Origin: Pinus tabuliformis
Taxonomy: Eukaryota > Streptophyta > Pinopsida > Pinales > Pinaceae
NCBI GenBank assembly: GCA_031772625.1
Contig: CM062820.1
Coordinates: 314,930,783 to 314,994,782, forward strand
Length of the DNA: 64,000 nucleotides
Direction of reading: 5' to 3'
Positions 32,376 to 45,770 of the stretch are shown here, one piece after another. The notes under the pieces were generated by a model that saw only the letters and a program-made list of their open reading frames with translations, did no database searches and was not told the origin of the DNA. Numbering within the stretch: position 1 is the first letter of the stretch; every line of letters begins with the position of its first letter. The translations under genes were made by a program, and so were the position numbers.

Positions 32376-35088
32376 TAGATAATGTAATTTAACCTAAGTT
32401 TAATTTCAAAAAAACACACAATTAATTATCTTTAGTATTGAGGTAAAGAAACATAAGAAAAGTGAAGTATTTACTTTAGTGACTATGTTTTAATGTCAAT
32501 CATTGATTTCAAGTAAAGAAGAAAACTGAGCGACCAATCAATTTGGAAATTATGGTTAGGGATTTAGCTCAATGTAAAGTTATAAAAGACGGCTAAGGAG
32601 AGGAGAAAGACACACCATACAATAACATAAGACATTGAGGTAGACATCTCACTGGTGATTGGTAGGACTTCCATTCTAGTATGTTGGTTATGAGGAAGTA
32701 CAAAATTGTTGGGTATGAGGAAGTATAAAATTATAGCATTGGAGATCCAGATAAGTCAAGTGGATCAAGGACAAATCTAGGGTTTGATTTGTTGGATTAG
32801 ATCTAACGTATGTTATAACTGTAATTTGGTTTAGTTGGGCCATTATCACAAGACTAGAGCCCAAGTAGGTTCAGAGTTATTAATGATGAATTTTTTATTG
32901 GGCATGATTCTTTTGTATCACCTATGATTGAGATTGTGAATCTTTTTTCTTTCCTAATTACGTTAAGAACTTAGTCATGACTTTCTTCAATAGATTTATA
33001 ATCTTTTAGGTTAATAAAGTGTCAGGGTCTAGGTTCAATGGAGATTTAACATGGCCCTAGAACTACACAATCTTAGAAACAATCCGCGAATCACACAACG
33101 AAGCTAGGTTCAAATAGGGATAATTGGAGCTAGGTTTCGTTGTCATCCTATGAGATTTTTTTTTATTGGGAATAATGTAAAAGGTTGTATGTAGGTTGTA
33201 CATCCTATGGCATCCAAGGCTAGACAAATATGTGTGGTTAGAAGAATAAAAAATATTGTTTGGCTGCTAGTTAAAGTTTAATAAAATAAAAATAAAAAAG
33301 GGGCACTTGTGCCCACCATTCGCAGCCTGTCATACTTGTCGCTAGGGCTAGTACGCTGGCAGGAGGTGCAACGTGCCACTGAGAGGATCCATCAACTCAT
33401 GGTTTAGGGTTGCAAGAGTCGAGCTGGCAACAAAGGCATCAAGACATAGTCACTGGAAAATAAAGGAGAAGAGGGGTGGTGGGCCACTAGAGGTGTCAGT
33501 CGCAAGTGGCTAAGTGTGGATCACATATAGTGTACTTGTGACTAGGAGCCCCCATTAATTATAAGTGACAACATATCCAAGGAGCTAGTCATATGTAGAT
33601 GGAAAAAAGAAGGTGTAGGCCTCCTAACCATCCACCAACTAGAGGGCCTACAAGAGTTTTGATGGATGACAATAAAAGATTTCATGTGGTCAAAAGGGGT
33701 AGTCTACAAGTTGAGACTAGGTGTTGGGGAAACTGCCTAAAGCAAAAAATCAACTTGGGAAGAAGATGACAATTGTAGCTACCATAGGAATTAGAGGTAG
33801 GTTTCATGTGAAGGACACACAATGGGTGCAAGAACTCAGGTGGATTTTTCTCTTAGTATATATGATAGAGAAGAAGGGGTTTTGTGCAGCATTCCAGGAT
33901 GGATAAACACTTATCAAACCCATGGTATCTAATTCAGATGATGGCCATGACATTTGATTTAGAGAGTGAAATTTATATAGCCTAAAGTTCCAAACTATTT
34001 GAGTAACTACAAAAAGCAGAGTAGTCAGAGACAACAACAAGTAGGTAGATATGAAGGTTCAGTAGTTCAGAGGGAGTCAACCTTCAAGCTAAGGTGGGGA
34101 GGAGAGATCAACAAATCCTTCTAAGTCTATCAGAAAGATCTCTTTATATCAAATGACCTTAGGATGTTTAGGAGTAGAACACTTTTAGGAGAAATTATAA
34201 AGGTCGAAAGCAGTCGAGAATGATTTCAAACTAGGTGGAAAGGAAGGATTATAGTTTGAAGGGAGTAGTCATGGAAAAAGATGTAGTTTGAAGATTAGAG
34301 CTAGTTCCAAGTGGTGGAAGTACCTCCTTTGCTAAGAGGGGGTTTTTATGTTACTATATCAGGAAGGTACTTCTGAACAAGCCTAGGTATCTAGGTGTGC
34401 TAAATTTTCCCATAGCTTCCTTGGGACACTTGCTAAATTATGAGCAAGTTGATAATGTAACTTACCCTAAGTCTAACTCATGAAAAACACATAATTAATT
34501 ATGTTGGATATTGAGCTAAAGGAACTTATGAAAATTAAATTATTTACTTTAGTGACTTTGTTTTAATCTCAAGTAATGTGAGGTCAAATTTTCACCATCA
34601 ATCACTTTTGTGATTAGGGTTAGGGATTTATCTCAATCCAAATTTATAAAATCAAGGCTAAGGACAGGAGAAAGGCACACCACACAACAACATAAGACAA
34701 TGAGAGAGGCATCTTAGTGGTGAGTGGAAGGACTTCCATTCTAGTGTGTTAGGTCCGAGGAATTACGAAGGTGCAACATTAGAGATCTAGATAGGCAAAG
34801 GAGATTAAGGACAAATCTAGGACTACTGGATCAAATATAGGCTATGTTGTAATTATAATTTTATTTAGTTGGACCATTATCCTAGTACAAGAGCCCATGT
34901 ACATTTAGATTTATTAATGAATAATTTTTTAATGGGCATAATATGTTTGTCCCACTTGTGATTGAGATTGGTGTTATTTTTGCTTCCTCTAGTTGTGTTA
35001 ATAACTTGGTCATACCTTTATTCAATAGATATGTAATCTATTAAGTTAATAAAGTTTCAAGTGCTAGTTTCAATGGAAATCTATCACA
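32376..35088 (+). mobile_element. Old, degenerate non-autonomous LTR element
   Basis: Direct repeats at 32376-33051 and 34449-35088 share ordered blocks (GATAATGTAA, ACACACAATTAATTAT, TTTACTTTAGTGACT, GAGAAAGACACACCA, GACTTCCATTCTAGT, ATTGAGATTG, TTAATAAAGT). A TATA-like TATAAAAGACGG precedes the GAGAAAGACACACC block in the left copy, as in an LTR promoter. The ~1.4-kb interior has no recognisable Gag or Pol. No clear target-site duplication remains and the ends are approximate. Identity between the repeats is low (about 75-80% by eye), so the insertion is old. Confidence 0.55.
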
Positions 35089-36701
35089 AACATGTTTTTG
35101 AGTACCTCCAAGGTTCAAGAGAGAACATCAATCAACCATGAAAATTGTATGATTTGCTCAAATTTTATTGGATTTTATCCTGTGTGAAACTGACACACAA
35201 GTTATCTTGCAATTCAATCAATTGAAACAACCCTAATACTTATGGAAAGCCATGCATTCCCAAGAGTGAACTTGTAAATTGTTCAAACTATTAGACATGT
35301 ATCCATGACCAAATTGAATTTTATGATCAAATTAGTGTAAGGGACGTTTCCAATTTAATATTGTCTTGAAAACTCTATTTGAACCAAGATACCAAATTGC
35401 CCAGAAAACATGATTTAAACCAAGAGAAGACACAACTAAATTCAGAAAGAAACTAATTCCCTCAATGAGTTTATTAGGGAGACATTAACATTTATATGTT
35501 GTGGTTAATCGAAAAGAAAAACATCGATGATCCAATCATTAGAGTATTAATTTTCATGGGAAACCCAACCAATAATTATAAATTCATAGTAAGAGTGCTA
35601 TTTTGTTAAGAAAATCGAAGGGGAGGGTCTAGGTTCATTTTTATGAAAACACCTTCTCCTAGACTAGCATCATTGGATAGAAAATTATCTCATGGAGAAG
35701 AATTCTTATATTCAGCCATGAACTTTGAGGATTCTTTTAATCTACAAAATTATGATTTCCATAAGATGAGATATCCCATCAATGTCAGAATCATAATATC
35801 AAATTTAATGTTTTTAGTTCTTATGGCTTTAGTTGTCACCATGCTATACGTTTATGCCATATGGATTTGGGGACAACTTGCCACTTTGTTGATATGAAGA
35901 TTCATTTTGAGGCATCGTTGGTTTCATTTTACAAGACAAGAATGATCAAGGCTACAAAATGTGGGTTTAGAGTATGCGGTGGTAGAGACTCTACCCATGT
36001 TTCTTTTATAAATATTAGAATTTCACAAATGGTTTGGACTCTGTAGTGTGCCTATGTAAATTCAAGGAGAATTTAAAATACTCATATGACACTGTGGCAG
36101 AACCAATCCTTACATTATATATTTTCACAATGATTTCCCTATTCAAGCAAGCCCTTGAAAATATAACCTGAAATACATTGGTGTAGATGGAGGCCACAAA
36201 CATTGAGAGAAATGATACAAAATGGAGGTGGGATTAGAGATGAAAGAATGTCCATAGAAAAGGAAATATAGAGACAAATTCCTCAAAAGTAATGCATGCT
36301 ACTAATGAAGAGAGCCCAAGCTACATATGTAGGAGCCCCAGGTCAAAAAATGACAAAAAACTCATCACTAATAAACCCCAAGGCTAGAAAACCTATGGCG
36401 GCTTTGATACCACTATTATACTGACAAGAATGGAAGGTATCTTTAGATAATTATGAGATCCATTTCTCATTAGTATGATACACAAATACATTTTCGTATG
36501 ACCCTTAGTTTCATCTTCCAAGAGGTATTTTGGACTCCTCATGTCTCTTTACATTCTCTAATGACGTTTCATGTTTATTTGTAAGAGAATAATAAATTCA
36601 CAATAATCCATAAGGATTAGGTTTCCAACAAATGCTTCTTTATTTTCTTTCAAAAGTGGTTTTATTTTCTCAGTAAAAGTACCAAAATATAAATTTTCAA
36701 A

Positions 36702-36748
<47 letters not shown>

Positions 36749-37100
36749 TATATATACTCTTTTGTTGAGGGAATTTTGTCCAAAAAATATTAAACATATT
36801 TATCTTTTGAATTTATGACATTTGAAGTCCTGGAACTACAATAAACAGTGAAGTAGAAGCCTTTGCAACATTACAGATAATCAACATCATTGAAAATAAT
36901 CGAGTTAACAAAGTCACAATGATTAGATATCTTATGGTTATTATGAAATATTTACATCATTGATATTTTACTACAACAACGTTCCTCAATTCTTCTTTAA
37001 TTGTACGAGCAACATGGTCCTCTTTAACTATTCTTCCTTTTGTCAGTGTCACTTCATCATCTAGCCATATCTAGGAATTTGGTATTCCATTACATTCCTT
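35089..37100. other. AT-rich intergenic DNA; possible decayed primer-binding site
   Basis: No gene recognised; the open frames here are short and domain-free. At 36397-36412 the minus strand reads TGGTATCAAAGCCGCC, one base off the start of a tRNA-Met primer-binding site, and the sequence to its right (36414-36620) is LTR-like in base composition. It could be the 5' edge of a decayed minus-strand Copia element. Confidence 0.4.
36706..36756. repeat. (TA)n microsatellite
   Basis: About 25 TA dinucleotides interrupted once by G. It creates a spurious Ile-Tyr open frame on the minus strand. Confidence 0.95.
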
Positions 37101-38307
37101 CAACATTTATTAGTAAACAAGCATATTAAAAGAGATGGATGTTGAATAATCTTATTTCATAGTTGGTATTCAATGTTTATACAAGCAAATGAAATTGATT
37201 TTCTGATGAATCGTGATAAGAATGTTTACAGTGTATTATTCTATATTTGATAAGTATTGAGATTATTCTTATATTAATGATGTTTCATGATATAATGGTA
37301 TGAGAATAATGATGCACATGTGGTTCTTATTCATTTAGTTTGATATGATACTGATGTTGTATGTTCATGATGGATATAATGTGGCATAGGGATTATGATG
37401 TTGTGGTATGAGGTATATTGACATGTGGTTCATTTATTTGATGTCATGATATGTCTTTGACGTTCATATTTTGATGTTATAACTTATGAGGATATTATGA
37501 TGTGAAGCATGTGGTAATTGCATGCATAAGCATGCAATTTTTTATTATTCAAAAATGGTGATTTACATTAATGTGATGTTATCATGATGGCATGCAAGAG
37601 TTGGAATCTTGTTTATTTTCTATGATGTTATGATTATAACTAATGCATTGGATGTATGTTGAGATGTGGTGATTGACAAGAAATCCACGAATGGGCCGAG
37701 AGGGCTGGTTTATTTGATGATCTCGTAGGAGCCCATACCTGTAAGGGAGAATATGTAACACCATATGGGCTAGAGACATACTCAATCAACACTATATATG
37801 TCAGTGGTTCCTTTATCTTGTATAGCTCTTGAGGGGCTATGGGACCATCTTGAGGAGGCCAAGTGCATGATATTGTAGGCTAGGTGCCTAGTATCGGATT
37901 GGGATGCCGAAGTCTAGTGGGGGTGTAAGGACTTCGATGTCTGGGGTTGTGCACCTTAGTAGTTGTGGAGGGAGTGGGCCAACCTTGCGAGATGCCCGGA
38001 GTCATTGAGTACCGTACTGGATGTCTGCCTTAGGCAGATGAGGTCTGAGTCGGGCGCGAGCCTTGGGGCCAGCCTTGGACTAGGATACAGACCGGGGAGG
38101 CTTATGCCTGGTTCCGAAATTGGGAAAAAAGACAGAGATTCCTTGAGATTTCCTGGGTGTTGTGAAAATTCTCAATGCTTGTTGGTTATACTAGTTCAGT
38201 AAAGGGTGAAAGGGCAAACATGAAGTAATAAATAACTAACTAAATAAAATGTTAAAATAATTCAACTTAACTTCGGGACGAAGTTCCTTAAAGAGGGGGA
38301 ATATGTA
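37101..38307 (+). other. Possible 3' non-coding end of a Gypsy element
   Basis: A GC-richer stretch (37680-38190) rich in GGGCTAG, GGTGTAAGG and GATGAGGTCTGAG words, without an intact gene. It ends ACTTCGGGACGAAGTTCC then TTAAAGAGGGGGAATATG. CTTCGGGACGAAG followed by an AGAGGGGGA purine tract is typical of the 3' end of plant chromovirus (Tekay/Del-type) Gypsy elements. Assignment rests on that motif only. Confidence 0.4.
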
Positions 38308-39000
38308 ATGTTCCCTAATAATAATAAAAATAAAAATAATATAGTATAATATTAAAATATAAGGAAAAAAATGATAAACAATAAAGAAAAGATAATAATA
38401 GTAAATAAATAATAAATAATGAAGAAAATATAATAATAATATATAAATAAAATAGTAAATAACAATACTAGAGTTCTAAATAAATATAAATATAAATAAA
38501 CTATAAAAATAGTTAAAATAAGTAAAGTTATCAAAAAGTAAAAAGAGATAAAATAAGAAAGAATTATATTAAGAGAATTACTAAATTAAGTTAAACTTAA
38601 AATAAAGAAATAAAAGTCGCATGTTAACACATGGAGTGTGTGCATGTGGTTCTCCTTGCAATGTTTGCTCTATTTAATAGACGGTGTGGAAGATGAAAGA
38701 GCATTCCATGATTCCATCGTCCATTCTCTTGGGAAAAAAGTGTTGTGAGACAAAGGATTCCCTAGCAGTAGTACGTTGATTGAGGGCTTGGGGGTGGCCA
38801 GTTGTAGCAAGGTTTTGTGTAACTGAGCCTACGATTGGGTGGAGAGTCGTCCCCAAAACTTTGTTGCGGTTAATAGGATTCAAATAGCGTTCAACTCCGA
38901 AATCACAAGTAAGGAATATCATCACCACAGGTAAGTTGTTTCTGCTTATATTTCTGAAATTCAATGTTAAATCGTTGATAAATTGTGTGTTGATTATAAA
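38308..39000 (+). repeat. Possible LTR following the Gypsy 3' end
   Basis: Starts near TGTAATGTTCCC right after the purine tract, continues through ~300 bp of extremely AT-rich AATAATA sequence, and contains a TATA-like CTATTTAATAGACGG at about 38670 followed by a GC-richer stretch, as expected for U3-R-U5. I did not find the partner LTR or a clear 3' boundary. Confidence 0.35.
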
Positions 39001-39269
39001 TCACATAATTGATCTAATTAGTTACATGTTTTAATTTTGGGGTTGTTAACAAAACTTCCAAAAAATCTCACTAAAAACAACTCGATTTTACAATAAACAC
39101 TCGAATCAATTTAATTACATACCTTGAAATACGGTTAATTATCCATAAAGATTATTATAAAGTTAAATTGTCCTATTTCAAAATCTGACGTACTTCATGG
39201 TTATTGAAAGAAATAATACATTTTTTTCCATAATTTTAATTTAAATAAGAATAAGAAGCATATCAAATT

Positions 39270-39628
39270 TACAATTTTTTCCCTGATCTTTAAATAAGAA
39301 AAAAATTGTTTATTTCATTTTCACAAAGAATAAAAATTAAACGATTAATAAAATACTTTTTATTTTTAATTAAAATTTGTAATAATTTTTATTATAAATT
39401 AAAATTATTATTTTTGGTTAATTATTCAAATAACAAAAAAATACAACTTAAATAAAATGATAGAACATAAAATGTCACCAGATTTACCCCAAAAAAACCA
39501 TAAAACATAATATATCACTAAAAATCACACGACCAAATTTAGACCAAAAACACAAATTTATAGTTTAATTGAGTTTTAAACAATTCCTCAATTCACGAGT
39601 TAAGAATGCATACTATGTAATTTAGACT
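39270..39628. repeat. Dispersed AT-rich repeat (pair with 48150-48500)
   Basis: Blocks GATAGAACATAAAATGTCACC, AACATAATATATCACTAAAAA, TTTATAGTTTAATTGAG, CAATTCCTCAATTCACG and TTAAGAATGCATACTATG recur in the same order at 48150-48500. Function unknown; probably a decayed transposon. Confidence 0.8.
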
Positions 39629-40269
39629 TCAATTTACTCATATTATTGAAAAATAGGAAATTCAAACTTCAATTTACTGATATTTAGTGGAATGTAAAGC
39701 ACGCTTTAGGTAGAAGTCGTAAATTGAAACTTTAATTTACTCAGATGTATCTTAAGTACGAAAAATAAAAAACGCCTAATAATTATAATGGTTTAACGAT
39801 AGGGACTCTCAACAAATCTCTTTTTAAATTATTACACTAAATAAATATAATGCTTTGTATGGGGTAATTATTTAATATTTTTTTATCATTAACATAATAA
39901 ATATAATGTTTTTGTATATAATTATTGTTGAGATATTAATCTCAGGGTGGTAGGTGTCATGATATTTGATTATCTTGTCTACTAGGTGTTATAGATGGTT
40001 TAGTTTCATTTGAGTTTTACTCCATAGGTATTGAGTTCTATTTCAGTTATTTATTATTGATGTTTACAGTGTAATCTATTTAGCTATTTTGAATATTGAG
40101 AAGAGCAATATTTGCATTAGGAGTAACTGCATTCCTTTTTTCTGAGTTCAATAGTTTTTTAAGTCATTCTTTCGCCCCTTCTTTTTCAGACCAATAATCA
40201 GAGGAATGTAGCTATTGAACTTAGAAAATGGAGCACAGAGCCAAATGTTGGATACAAAACTCAGTTGAT

Positions 40270-41200
40270 GATATATCTTCGACGAGATAACTGGCACATC
40301 CACAACAAATGAAGTCTGGGAAATCTTGAAAGTTGTGTATCAAGGTAACGATATAATGAAGAAATTTAAGTTACAGACATTAACAGCACAGTTCGAAACC
40401 CTAAAGATGATTGACACAGAGAATCTGGATCAGTTCATGACTAGAGTCATGGGAATAGTCAATCAAATCAATGTCATTGGTGAAACCATTTTAGATCAAA
40501 AAACTATTGAAAAAGTCCTTCAAAGGCCCCCCAAGAAATATGACATGATTGTAACAGTCAATCTAGAATCTAAAGATTTTACAACTTTCTCAGTAGAACA
40601 GTTGACTAGATAACTTCTCGCACACAAAAAAAGACTCAACTTGGCAGAGGATTCCATGGAACAAGCTTTCAAATCACAACCTTTTTTTGGATGAGGTAGA
40701 GGCAGAGAATATAGAGGCAGAAACAAGCAAGGCAGAGGTCGAAGCAGAGAAAAATCAAAATATCATCGTACATCAGAGTAGTGGAGACCTCCACAAAACC
40801 AAACTCAAATAAGTAGACCATGGATAAATATAATGTCCAATGCTATTACTACAAGAAATTTAAACATTATGAACATGAATGCAGAAATAAACAGTCAGAT
40901 CAACAAAGAGGCACTGTCCATCTCTCCAACAATGAAGGAGAATCCTCTGAAATTATGTTTCTTTCGTGCCATCTTTCTGAAGACACTCACAACAAGGACA
41001 ATGATTACAACAATCATATGACAAGTAACAAAAAAATCTTTCTTATCTTGATGCTTCCATAACATCAAAAATTACTCCTGGAGATTGTTTTTGTATTAAA
41101 GTTGAAGGGAAAGGCACTGTCCCTATTCTTACTAAACAGAATCAGCACAATTACATTCCTGATGTTTATTATGTTCCACATCTCAAGCACAACCTTATTA
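40270..41200 (+). pseudogene. Gag and protease region of element E
   Basis: Gag capsid (UBN2-type) readable at 40326-40613 (LQTLTAQFETLKM ... LDQFMTRV). A zinc knuckle at about 40835-40890 has lost its second cysteine (CYYYKKFKHYEHEC). A decayed protease stretch follows at about 41050-41215. Stops at 40611, 41060 and elsewhere. Confidence 0.8.
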
Positions 41201-41214
41201 GTGTAGGATAACTA

Positions 41215-42330
41215 ATGGAACATGGTTATGATGTAATATTTCAAGGGAACACATGTTATATCTATGACAAACCTCCCAATAGAAGTTTGATAGAGAAGGT
41301 TGAAAAAACCAAGAATAAGATGTTTATGTTGAATTTTAGAAGTAGAAATATATCACTATCTTTTGTCCACAATGTGTCAAGAATAGATGGATCTCAGTTT
41401 TGGAATTCTAAAAAATAAATCAGATACTTTCCAAAGATTTAAAGAGTTCAAAGAAGAAGAAGAAAAGAAAAGTGGAAAGCCTTTGAAAGTACTCATATTT
41501 GGAAAAGGAGGAGAGTACAACTCTAATGCCTTCAAAGCTTTTTGCCAACAACAAGGAATCATAGTGTAGAACACAACAAGATATACTCCATATCAGAATG
41601 GAGTAGAAGAAAGAGAACATCAGTCGATCATGAACATGGATAGATGTATGCTTTGTGAGAAGAAGTTGTCAAATAACTATTGGGATGAAGCAATTTCGAC
41701 AACAATGTATGTTCTCAATAGATCTCCAACAACCAGTCTCTAAGATATAGTACCTCAAAAAGCATGGGATGGTAAAAAGGTAAATGTATCCCATTTTACA
41801 ATTTTTGGATCAGTAGCATTTTCACATGTTCCTGAGAAACTAAGAAAGAAGCTTGATGATAGGAGTAAAAGATATATTTTTGTAGGCTATTGTGAGTAGT
41901 CAAAGGGCTAAACACTTTACAATCCAGTTAATAAGAAGTTTTTTTTTAAGTAGAGATGTAAAAAAAATTGAAAATAAGTCTTGGTCTCATCATGTTGATG
42001 AAGCTTCAAATCAATCTTTTCATCCACCACGACCACCAAGATTGCAGGCTGAAGAAGAGCCATACAATTTTGAAAATGGTACATCTTCAAGCAATGAATC
42101 CACCAGTGATTCAAGATCTCTAGAAGACAGTTAGAAAACAAGAAGCATGAGAGAAATATTTGAGCAGGAGCATGAGTTTGACCAGCAGAATATGTTTGCA
42201 TTTCTTTCATCTCAACCAACCCATTTTAAAGAAGCAATTAAAGAAAAGCATTGGGTTGATGCAATGAACCAACAAATTTCTACCATAGAGAAGAATCAAA
42301 CTTTGGGAATTAGCTCATACCCCAAGAGAC
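41215..42330 (+). pseudogene. Pre-integrase and integrase of element E
   Basis: LMEHGYDVIFQGN (pre-integrase) at 41211. Integrase core fragments: GKGGEYNSNAFKAFC at about 41500, TRYTPYQNGVEEREHQ at 41575, and SRSPTTSL-like at 41720. The linker contains many Ser/Glu/Pro residues (42000-42140). At least four stops interrupt it. Confidence 0.8.
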
Positions 42331-43749
42331 AAGACCATAATTGGTGTAAAATGGGTGTACAAGACCAAGCTGAATGAAAAAGGAGAGATTGAGAAAATAA
42401 GGCAAGGTTGGTTTCCAAAGGATTCTCACAGCAGTTTGGTGTCGACTATGGTGAAAACTTTGCTTCAGTAGCAAGGTTAGACACTTCAAGAACCATTTTG
42501 TCCATGGAAACCCAACACAAATGGAAAGTATATTAGCTTGATGTCAAATCTTCCTTCCTAAATAGAATATTGTAGGAAGAAGTTTATGTAGAACAACCTC
42601 CTGGTTTTGAAGTTCCAAAAAAAGAGCATAACATATACAGATTGAAGAAACCTTTGTGTGGTTTGAAAAAAGCTCCAAGAGCTTGCTACAGTGGCATTGA
42701 CACCTATCGCATCAAAAGTGGTTTTTGCAGAAGCAGTCATGAGCCAACTTTGTATACCAAAACTCATGAAGATAAAATTATTATTGTATGCCTTTATGTA
42801 GATGATCTTCTTTATACTAGCAATATGATGTGAGAAGACTTCAAAGCTACAATGAAAACAAAGTTTGATATGACAGATCTAGGGGTTATGAAATACTGCT
42901 TAGGCATTGAAATTCACCAATTTGCTAATGGCATTTTTGTTGGTCAACAAAAACATGTCATCGATATCATCCAAAAGTTCAGAATGACCAATTGCAAACC
43001 TATTGATACACCAATTTCTCAAGGAAGCATACTGAGAAAAGAAGATATAGCACCACATGTTGATCCCACATTGTATAAAAGTCTAGTTGGTAGTTTGTTG
43101 TGCCTCACTGCAACTAGACCTGATATTATGTTTGCAGCAAGTTTTGTCTCCAAGTTTATGCAGTCACCTAATATTACTCATTGGAAGGTTGCAAAATGGA
43201 TCTTAAGGTATATTGCAGGGACAATATACTATGGTTTGTTCTATACACATTCTAAAAATTGTTCACTTTCATGTTATCCAGAAAGTGATTATGCAGAGAG
43301 TTTAGATGATCACAAAAGCACCGCAGGGTATGCTTTTCATCATGTAACCAAATCTGATTTCATGGGCGTCCAAGAAACAATCAATCATTTCAATATCTTC
43401 TACAGAGGCAGAATATGTAGCAACAAATTCAATAGCTTGTCAAGCAGTGTGGTTGAGAAGATTATTGAAATATATTTCAAATGTTCAGAAAGAGCCAACT
43501 CCAATTTACTGTGATAATAATTCAACAATTTATTTATCAAAAAATCATGTTTTCCACAAAAAGAGCAAGCACATTGACACACATTTTCATTTCATCCATG
43601 AGCTTGTCAATGATGGGGACATAGTACTTTATTTTTGTGGTTCCAAAGATCAGCTTGCAGATATCTTCACAAAGCCATTGGGCAAGAATGTATTTGAATT
43701 TCAAAGAGAACAATTAGGCATTGTAAGTGTCTCTACATGTAACAGTTGA
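42331..43749 (+). pseudogene. Reverse transcriptase and RNase H of element E
   Basis: RT fragments in shifting frames: GVKWVYKTKLNEKGE at 42345; EEVYVEQPPGF at 42580; catalytic YVDD at 42795-42806; FDMTDLGVMKYCLGIEI at 42862. The connection TRPDIMFAASFVSKF is at about 43110. RNase H pieces: ESDYAESLDDHKSTAGY at 43285, then CDNNSTIYLSKN, KSKHIDTHFHF and DIFTKPLG (43510-43680). The last frame ends TGA at 43747-43749, just before the purine tract AGGAGGGGA. Confidence 0.85.
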
Positions 43750-43985
43750 GATTAGGAGGGGATGTTGAGATATTAATCTCACTGTCTATTAGGTGTCATC
43801 ACATTTGATTTTGTTGTCTGCTAGGTGTCATAGACAGTTTAGTTTTACTTCAGTTCTACTCCATAGGTGTCGAGTTCTACTTCAATCATTTATTATTGAT
43901 GTTTACAATGTAATCTATTTAGCTATTTTGAATATTGAGAAGAGCAATCTCTGCTCCACTTTTATTTCCATTCTTTGTCAATTAT

Positions 43986-45770
43986 TACTTAACCAAGATA
44001 ATGCTTTTGTATGTAATTATTACATAATAATAAAACTTAGGAAGAGTTTTCAAAAATTTAATGAGATTATTAATTATAGTTTAACTTTCAAAAATTTAAT
44101 GAGATTATTAATTATAGTTTAACATCTTGTGCATATTTAAAGTAGGTACTATAGGAATTTGAAAGCTTAATGGTATAAGGAAAAATGAGGTCACAATTGG
44201 GTAAGAATAAAAGAATGCATTCATTTTTATTTTTATTTTATTGGTGTGAAAAAGATTTGGTTATTACACAATTCACATTTTTACGTATAGGTATGGTCTA
44301 TATTAGAATTTTAGAATTGAAAATTTTCAATTTCAACTCTTTATAAAAGAAAAATTTATTTAAAAAGTCTTAATTTCATAAGTTAGAAATATTTGTTTAT
44401 TCTAAATCTTAATATGATGACTTAAATTAAAAGTTTGAGAAATAAAACATTGCAGTTTTCCATTTCAAAAACAAGAAACACGCAGAAGGGTTGCTCCCAT
44501 TCCTTTCCGCGGACGTTTCAGTTTATCCCACCTTGAATACATTAATCTACCAGCGATGTTGATCAGAACTGGGTTACCTCCAGGGTCATGTTTATTTCCC
44601 ACAACGCAACAGAAGATATTTGGCTAGGCTCTATATTCTTGCATTTATTTGATGATGTAGATTTCTTCTATGGAAATGGGTATTTCTTCAGCGTTGGGCT
44701 ATGATCTCTTGGGATTAGCCACATGCAAATGAATTGCCTCGTAGAGGCTGCTTTTAAGAAGTTTCAGGGGTGTTTTTTGTTTTATTATTATTATTTTGCT
44801 TTTATGTTTTGGTATTTTATTGTATTTGAATTTGTGTATTATTGTATATAATTTGATTTTATGTAGAAGATTTCTAGTAACAATTATTTAGATTAGCATT
44901 AGTTTAATTAATTCAAGATTTTAGTATTTAATAAATTTTTATTATAGGTGTGAAGTCACAGATTCAATAAATTTACTATAATTTTAATTTTTTAATATAT
45001 ATTTATTATTATTATGGTTGTGTAACCAAGTGCTTATTTTAATTTCATGTTTTTTTATAACACACTTATTATTATTATAACTGTGATGTAAACAAGTGCT
45101 TTTGGGGTAACCAAGTGCTTTTTTATTCTAAAAATTAACTTTAAAATTTAAATGATATTCAATTTAAACCCTGAATTATGTGTTTTTATGTTTATCACTG
45201 AGTATAGATATATGAATTATCAATTTGAAAATTTTCTATAATCATTGTAATTTTATTTATTTTTAAGATAATGCATAGTATTGTTACCTTGGAAATGAGA
45301 ATTCACTTTAAATTCTGAATGACATTTTTAAACTCTAAATAGTATTTATATTTTTTAGAAAATATTTCTTGCATTCAAAAATAGGCTTATCTAAATGTAT
45401 CTAGCACATTTATTAATCGAATTGGGCTAGCTCATTATAAAATTAATTTTTAATATCAAAATCTAATAAAATGAAATGTATTAAAGATTTACAAACATAT
45501 AAAACATTATTTCTCTAAATACTCTATCCCATTTAAATTTAAGCCAATAAATACTTACATAAAGAAACATATGGACTTAACCAGTTAATCGAACATTAAT
45601 CGAACGCGAATTCCAGAATAAATTCAGATATTTTAATCCTCCATTTATAGTGCCATATTATCTTCGCTCTGATGCATGCAGCGAACCCATATTGTCAGGA
45701 GCTCCATGGAGTTATTTGTGATACGTGACTGGGGAGAAAAATTGGATAATCGGATGACGCAGCTGAGTTA
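43986..45770. other. AT-rich DNA without recognisable genes
   Basis: Contains a 37-bp tandem duplication at about 44048-44122 (CAAAAATTTAATGAGATTATT...) and two copies of GTAACCAAGTGCTTTT. A somewhat GC-richer patch at 44455-44770 shows no domain. Nothing else supported. Confidence 0.65.

Larger units (their letters stand above)
39926..43980 (+). mobile_element. Element E: degenerate Copia retrotransposon
   Basis: Target-site duplication ATTAT at 39921-39925 and 43981-43985. The 3' LTR is 43763-43980 (218 bp, TGTTGAGATATTAATCTCA ... TTCTTTGTCA). The 5' LTR is about 39926-40143, with a worn end. The two LTRs differ at roughly 10% of sites by eye. The interior carries gag, protease, integrase, RT and RNase H in Copia order, broken by many stops and frameshifts. 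Short LTRs and a total of 4.06 kb make it a compact Copia. The primer-binding site is not recognisable. Confidence 0.88.

Noticed and set aside
36558-36797. Minus-strand open frame with an Ile-Tyr repeat
   Set aside because: Produced by the (TA)n microsatellite.
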